Of a DNA stretch of 6,227 nucleotides, positions 1-6,227 are shown piece after piece (the first letter of the stretch is position 1; each line of letters opens with the position of its first letter). A program made the translations under genes and the position numbers. The stretch is from CAYLNM01 sp964385045. GTDB lineage: Bacteria; Planctomycetota; Phycisphaerae; Phycisphaerales; SM1A02. Below the pieces are notes generated by a model. It was not told the DNA's origin, ran no database searches, and was given only the letters and a program-made list of their open reading frames with translations. Location of the stretch: positions 1-6,227 of the forward strand of contig CAYLNM010000208.1 in the NCBI GenBank assembly GCA_964385045.1, given 5' to 3'.

Positions 1-12
1 CGGCGATCGCAA

Positions 13-474
<462 letters not shown>

Positions 475-876
475 ATGACCAGCCCGATGCTCGCGAGCAC
501 CGAACTCTCGTCGTACCTGCCCATCGGGCTCCTGGTCCTGCTGGCGGTCGGATTCGTCGTCGTCAACCTGATCGGCACCCACATCCTCGGGCCGATCGTG
601 CGCGGCGAGCAGAAGGAGATCGTCTACGAGTCGGGCATGAACCCCATCGGGTCGGCCCGGAAGCGGTTCAACGTCCGCTTCTACATCCTCGCGATGACCT
701 TCCTGGTCTTCGACGTCGAGATCATCTTCCTCTACCCGTGGGCGGTGACCTTCACGAAGCTCGATCCGATGAGCTCCGAGGCCGGCCTCTACCTCTTCCG
801 GATCATGTTCTTCATCGGCACGTCGATCATCGCGTACGTGTACGCGTGGCGCAAGGGCGTCTTCCGCTGGGACTGA
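475..876 (+). CDS. nuoA: NADH-quinone oxidoreductase subunit A (Complex I)
   Basis: This encodes a 133-residue membrane subunit of proton-pumping NADH:quinone oxidoreductase, a usual size for NuoA/ND3. Three hydrophobic segments are visible, about residues 14-36, 69-91 and 105-124. The loop after the first carries the family signature YESG (51-54), where many homologues have YECG. It is followed by RFNVRFY (64-70) and FLVFDVE (77-83), whose acidic residues D80 and E82 match the conserved pair in the second helix of NuoA. In the family this loop lines the entry to the quinone site next to NuoH and NuoD. ATG 475 is chosen because upstream in-frame sequence is Arg/Pro-rich and unlike the family. 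ATG 487 is an alternative, and neither start has a clear Shine-Dalgarno site. Unusually, no nuoB or other nuo gene follows; the next gene, nrdJ, is convergent. Confidence 0.94.
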   Translation: MTSPMLASTELSSYLPIGLLVLLAVGFVVVNLIGTHILGPIVRGEQKEIVYESGMNPIGSARKRFNVRFYILAMTFLVFDVEIIFLYPWAVTFTKLDPMSSEAGLYLFRIMFFIGTSIIAYVYAWRKGVFRWD

Positions 877-1182
877 CGCCTCCCGCGTCGCCCCGGCCCC
901 GGTCGCCGCGACGCGCCCCGATATCCGACCCGTTCCGCGTCCGCCGCGTGCTCGGAGTCCTGCTCGAGGAGTCCGCGCCGTCGGCGCGCCGCCGCCGCCG
1001 CCCGGCGAGCTGAGCCGTTCTCGCCCACCCCGGGCCTGAGTCCCGCGGACCGCGCGGCGGACCGGCGAGCACGGCGGCATCGGTGTGGGGGCGGCCGGGG
1101 CGACGTCGGCCCTCGGCCCGCCCGTCCGTCCGCTCATCCGCCCGCCGCGTCGGGCGCCCGTCAGCCCCCGCCCGGCCCAACG
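877..1182. other. non-coding spacer 3' of nuoA
   Basis: I see no supportable gene in these 306 nt. The sequence is GC-rich and includes a GCC trinucleotide run (about 988-1002) and a short GCGCC/GGCGC hairpin (about 975-987). There is no T-tract after any stem on the plus strand, so no intrinsic terminator for nuoA is evident. In one frame, 912-1013 reads as a short Arg-rich peptide ending at the TGA at 1011-1013, but it has no start with a ribosome site and resembles nothing I recognise. Confidence 0.55.
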
Positions 1183-1222
1183 AAAAACCCCCGAGGCAGC
1201 CGGTGGGAGGCTGCCCCGGGGG
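1183..1222 (-). terminator. Rho-independent terminator, minus strand
   Basis: On the minus strand a 14-bp stem (arms 1209-1222 and 1188-1201) closes a 7-nt loop (1202-1208) and is followed directly by TTTTT (1187-1183). The stem fixes the direction: position 1194 against 1216 is A-C on the plus strand, a mismatch, but U-G on the minus strand, an allowed wobble. The T-run also lies on the minus-strand 3' side. This is therefore the end of a leftward transcript, most likely the dcd-nrdJ unit. It lies about 305 nt past the nrdJ stop and about 72 nt past the candidate small ORF. Confidence 0.87.
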
Positions 1223-1526
1223 CCGGGTTCCGACGCGGGCGGCGAGGGCGGGGAAGGAGGCGGCCGATCCGTGACCGCGTCCCGTCCGCCGGTTCACCCG
1301 GTCGGGGCGAGGTCGCGCGAACGAGGCCTCGGAGTCGTTCCCCCGGACGCGGCCAGGGGGCCCGCGCCGGGGAAGCCGTCGATCGATCCGTGACCGGCCG
1401 GCTTGACGAGTTGATCCTTCTTCCCGCCGAACATGCGAACTCCGTCTCCGTGGCGTCGCGCGGCCACGCGCGGTCCGAGCGGCGAGCCGTGCCCGGACCC
1501 GCGTCCGGGGACGGTGCCGCGTCCGG
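1223..1526. other. 3' region between nrdJ stop and terminator
   Basis: Apart from the weak small ORF at 1294-1434, this 304-nt stretch holds no gene I can support. Just past the nrdJ stop a 7-bp hairpin is visible (1492-1498 paired with 1503-1509, 4-nt loop), with no T-tract, so it is not an intrinsic terminator. The sequence CCGGACGCGG occurs twice on the minus strand close to this stop. The patch at about 1403-1440 is less GC-rich than its surroundings. Confidence 0.5.
1294..1434 (-). CDS. candidate small protein of 46 residues, unknown function
   Basis: This is a short open frame starting MFGGKKDQLVKP, in the otherwise empty stretch between the nrdJ stop and the terminator at 1183-1222. 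It is preceded by GGAG five nt before the ATG, with a second GGAG seven nt further upstream, and starts about 92 nt after the nrdJ stop in the same direction. The first half is mildly basic then Gly/Pro-rich; the second half (residues 30-46) is Ser/Thr/Arg/Pro-rich and probably disordered. There is no membrane segment, signal peptide or cysteine. About eight of its codons end in A or T, more than in nrdJ, which weakens the coding case. I do not recognise it. The alternative is plain 3' untranslated sequence. Confidence 0.28.
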   Translation of the reverse strand: MFGGKKDQLVKPAGHGSIDGFPGAGPLAASGGTTPRPRSRDLAPTG

Positions 1527-5267
<3,741 letters not shown>

Positions 5268-5452
5268 GGTTCCTCCGCGTCCTGTCCCTGTGCGCGGGTC
5301 GGCCGGGCCGAGCCGTCGTCGTGGCGAGCCGGGCGCCTGCGGCGGCGTCCGGCGACTGTCGTGTCCATCCCCGCGAGGGGGCCTGCGTTCCGGGCGTCGA
5401 CTGCGACAGTCCCACCGGCGCCCGGGCCCGGTGGGAGCGGGGGAGAAGGCCG
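5268..5452 (-). promoter_or_regulatory. dcd-nrdJ spacer / nrdJ 5' leader
   Basis: This 185-nt spacer lies between two co-directional genes. It ends in a strong ribosome site, GGAGG (5272-5276 on the complement), before the nrdJ ATG. It carries a 9-bp hairpin near the dcd end (listed separately) and an 8-nt inverted repeat, gactgtcg at 5352-5359 against cgacagtc at 5404-5411. No clear -35/-10 pair, NrdR box or cobalamin-riboswitch B12 box is visible. Whether nrdJ has its own promoter here cannot be told from the sequence. Confidence 0.45.
5410..5436 (-). repeat. inverted repeat (hairpin) just 3' of dcd
   Basis: A perfect 9-bp stem (5410-5418 paired with 5428-5436) encloses a 9-nt loop that itself contains the palindrome gcccgggc (5420-5427). 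It begins 17 nt after the dcd stop. A smaller hairpin, gactg/cagtc (5399-5403 and 5407-5411), shares two bases with it. No T-tract follows on the minus strand, so it is not a standard intrinsic terminator. It could protect the dcd 3' end, attenuate read-through into nrdJ, or be incidental. Confidence 0.5.
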
Positions 5453-6031
5453 TCAGTCCACGCGGGGGAGCGTGAGCCCGACCTGGTCCTGGTACTTGCC
5501 GCCCTTGTCCGCGTAGCTGGTGGCGCACACGCGATCGGCCTTGAGGAAGACCATCTGGGCGATCCCCTCGCCCGCGTAGATCTTCGCGGGCAGGGGCGTG
5601 GTGTTGGAGATCTCGATCGTCACCCGTCCGCGCCACTCGGGCTCGAGGGGGGTGACGTTCACGATGATGCCGCAGCGGGCGTAGGTGCTCTTGCCCAGGC
5701 ACACGACCAGCACGTCCCGCGGCACCACGATCTCCTCGACCGTCTCGGCGAGGGCGAACGAGTTGGGCGGGATCACGACGTGGTCGCGACCGGTCACCAG
5801 GGTGTCGACGGTGACGAACATCGCGTCGTCGAAGGCCTTGGGATCGACGATCGCCGCTCCGCCGCCGCCGCGCGGGTCGACGTTGGTGAAGATCTTGAAC
5901 AGCGTGCCGACGCGGACGTCGTAGCCGTAGCTCGAGAGGCCGTAGGAGACGCGGCCGGGGCGGCGGACGTTCTCGGCGAAGGGCTCGATGCCCACGAGCT
6001 CGCGGATCTGGGTGTCGCACAAGACCGGCAT
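5453..6031 (-). CDS. dcd: dCTP deaminase
   Basis: This 192-residue enzyme deaminates dCTP to dUTP in the cytoplasm, feeding dUMP and dTMP synthesis; it belongs to the trimeric dUTPase-like fold family. Visible motifs are SSYGYDVRVG (33-42), IPPNSFALA (87-95), GKSTYARCGIIVN (113-125), TPLEPEWRG (127-135), TIEISN (138-143) and GGKYQDQVGLTLP (177-189). S115, R119 and E140 correspond to the catalytic S111, R115 and E138 of E. coli Dcd. The length is that of the family. The ATG at 6031 is chosen over an upstream in-frame ATG at 6082 because homologues begin near MPVLCDTQIR, and GAGG lies seven nt before it. A Gly-rich insert (about 52-60) is unusual. Monofunctional deaminase is most likely, but a bifunctional deaminase/dUTPase cannot be excluded. 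nrdJ follows in the same direction after 185 nt. Confidence 0.96.
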   Translation of the reverse strand: MPVLCDTQIRELVGIEPFAENVRRPGRVSYGLSSYGYDVRVGTLFKIFTNVDPRGGGGAAIVDPKAFDDAMFVTVDTLVTGRDHVVIPPNSFALAETVEEIVVPRDVLVVCLGKSTYARCGIIVNVTPLEPEWRGRVTIEISNTTPLPAKIYAGEGIAQMVFLKADRVCATSYADKGGKYQDQVGLTLPRVD

Positions 6032-6227
6032 GACGTTCCCTCGCACCGCCGCCGGGCGGCTTCGCTGGTCCTCGGACCGCACCGCCGGGCGCGATCCCGT
6101 CCGTCCCCGCCCCGGCGACCTCCCGGCCCCGTGGCGTCTCGGCCGCTCGCGGCCACCACCCCCGTCCGGTGCCCCGGCCCGGCTTCCCGCCGGATCTGCC
6201 GACTCCGGGCACGCCCGGCCCCCCGGC
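6032..6227. other. sequence upstream of dcd, no gene seen
   Basis: The 196 nt 5' of dcd are GC-rich and contain only the dcd ribosome site (GAGG at 6039-6042 on the complement). The in-frame 17-residue extension from 6082 is Arg-rich and not conserved-looking. No promoter hexamers are recognisable, so the dcd promoter may lie beyond the right edge. Confidence 0.5.

Noticed and set aside
1271..1393. Short plus-strand frame from GTG 1271 with a GGAGG upstream
   Set aside because: The spacing from GGAGG is about 10 nt, the peptide is Pro/Arg-rich without features, and it lies opposite the minus-strand candidate in a leftward transcript.
5268..5452. Cobalamin riboswitch or NrdR box upstream of nrdJ
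   Set aside because: The conserved B12 box and the AT-rich NrdR palindrome were looked for and are not visible; the hairpins present do not fit the cobalamin riboswitch layout.
5268..6212. Upstream extension of the nrdJ frame to 6212, giving a 1561-residue protein
   Set aside because: The extra 315 residues overlap dcd in a different frame on the same strand and are Arg/Gly/Pro-rich. The ATG at 5267 has a strong ribosome site and the family N-terminus follows it.

Overview
The window is a GC-rich chromosomal segment of ordinary housekeeping genes: tRNA-Pro, NADH dehydrogenase subunit A (nuoA), a vitamin B12-dependent ribonucleotide reductase (nrdJ) and dCTP deaminase (dcd). Nearly all third codon positions in the genes are G or C, which is why long spurious open frames occur on both strands. 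The very GC-rich sequence, the long-form NrdJ with a cysteine-rich tail and an isolated nuoA suggest a planctomycete-like bacterium (for example an Isosphaeraceae- or Phycisphaera-like lineage). This is inference from general resemblance; no marker in the window proves the taxon.

Layout: tRNA-Pro(UGG) lies on the minus strand at the left edge (13-86). A 388-nt non-coding stretch follows, with a plausible sigma70-type promoter at 338-366. nuoA (475-876, plus) stands alone, with no nuoB or other Complex I gene after it. From 877 to 1526 I see no confident gene. This stretch holds a clear minus-strand intrinsic terminator (1183-1222) and a weak candidate small ORF with a Shine-Dalgarno-like site (1294-1434, minus). 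nrdJ occupies 1527-5267 on the minus strand. A 185-nt spacer containing a strong hairpin separates it from the upstream co-directional dcd (5453-6031, minus). The last 196 nt have no gene I can support.

Functionally, dcd and nrdJ both act on deoxynucleotide supply. NrdJ reduces ribonucleotides with adenosylcobalamin as radical source, and Dcd deaminates dCTP to dUTP, the precursor of dUMP and then dTMP. Their order and common direction fit a nucleotide-metabolism transcription unit that reads dcd, nrdJ, (small ORF?) and stops at 1183-1222. nuoA converges on this unit and belongs to respiration. I found no mobile element, CRISPR array, riboswitch or defence-like system, and nothing that amounts to a new biological system. 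The points most worth a second look are the isolated nuoA, the small ORF before the terminator, and the long disordered linkers in NrdJ.
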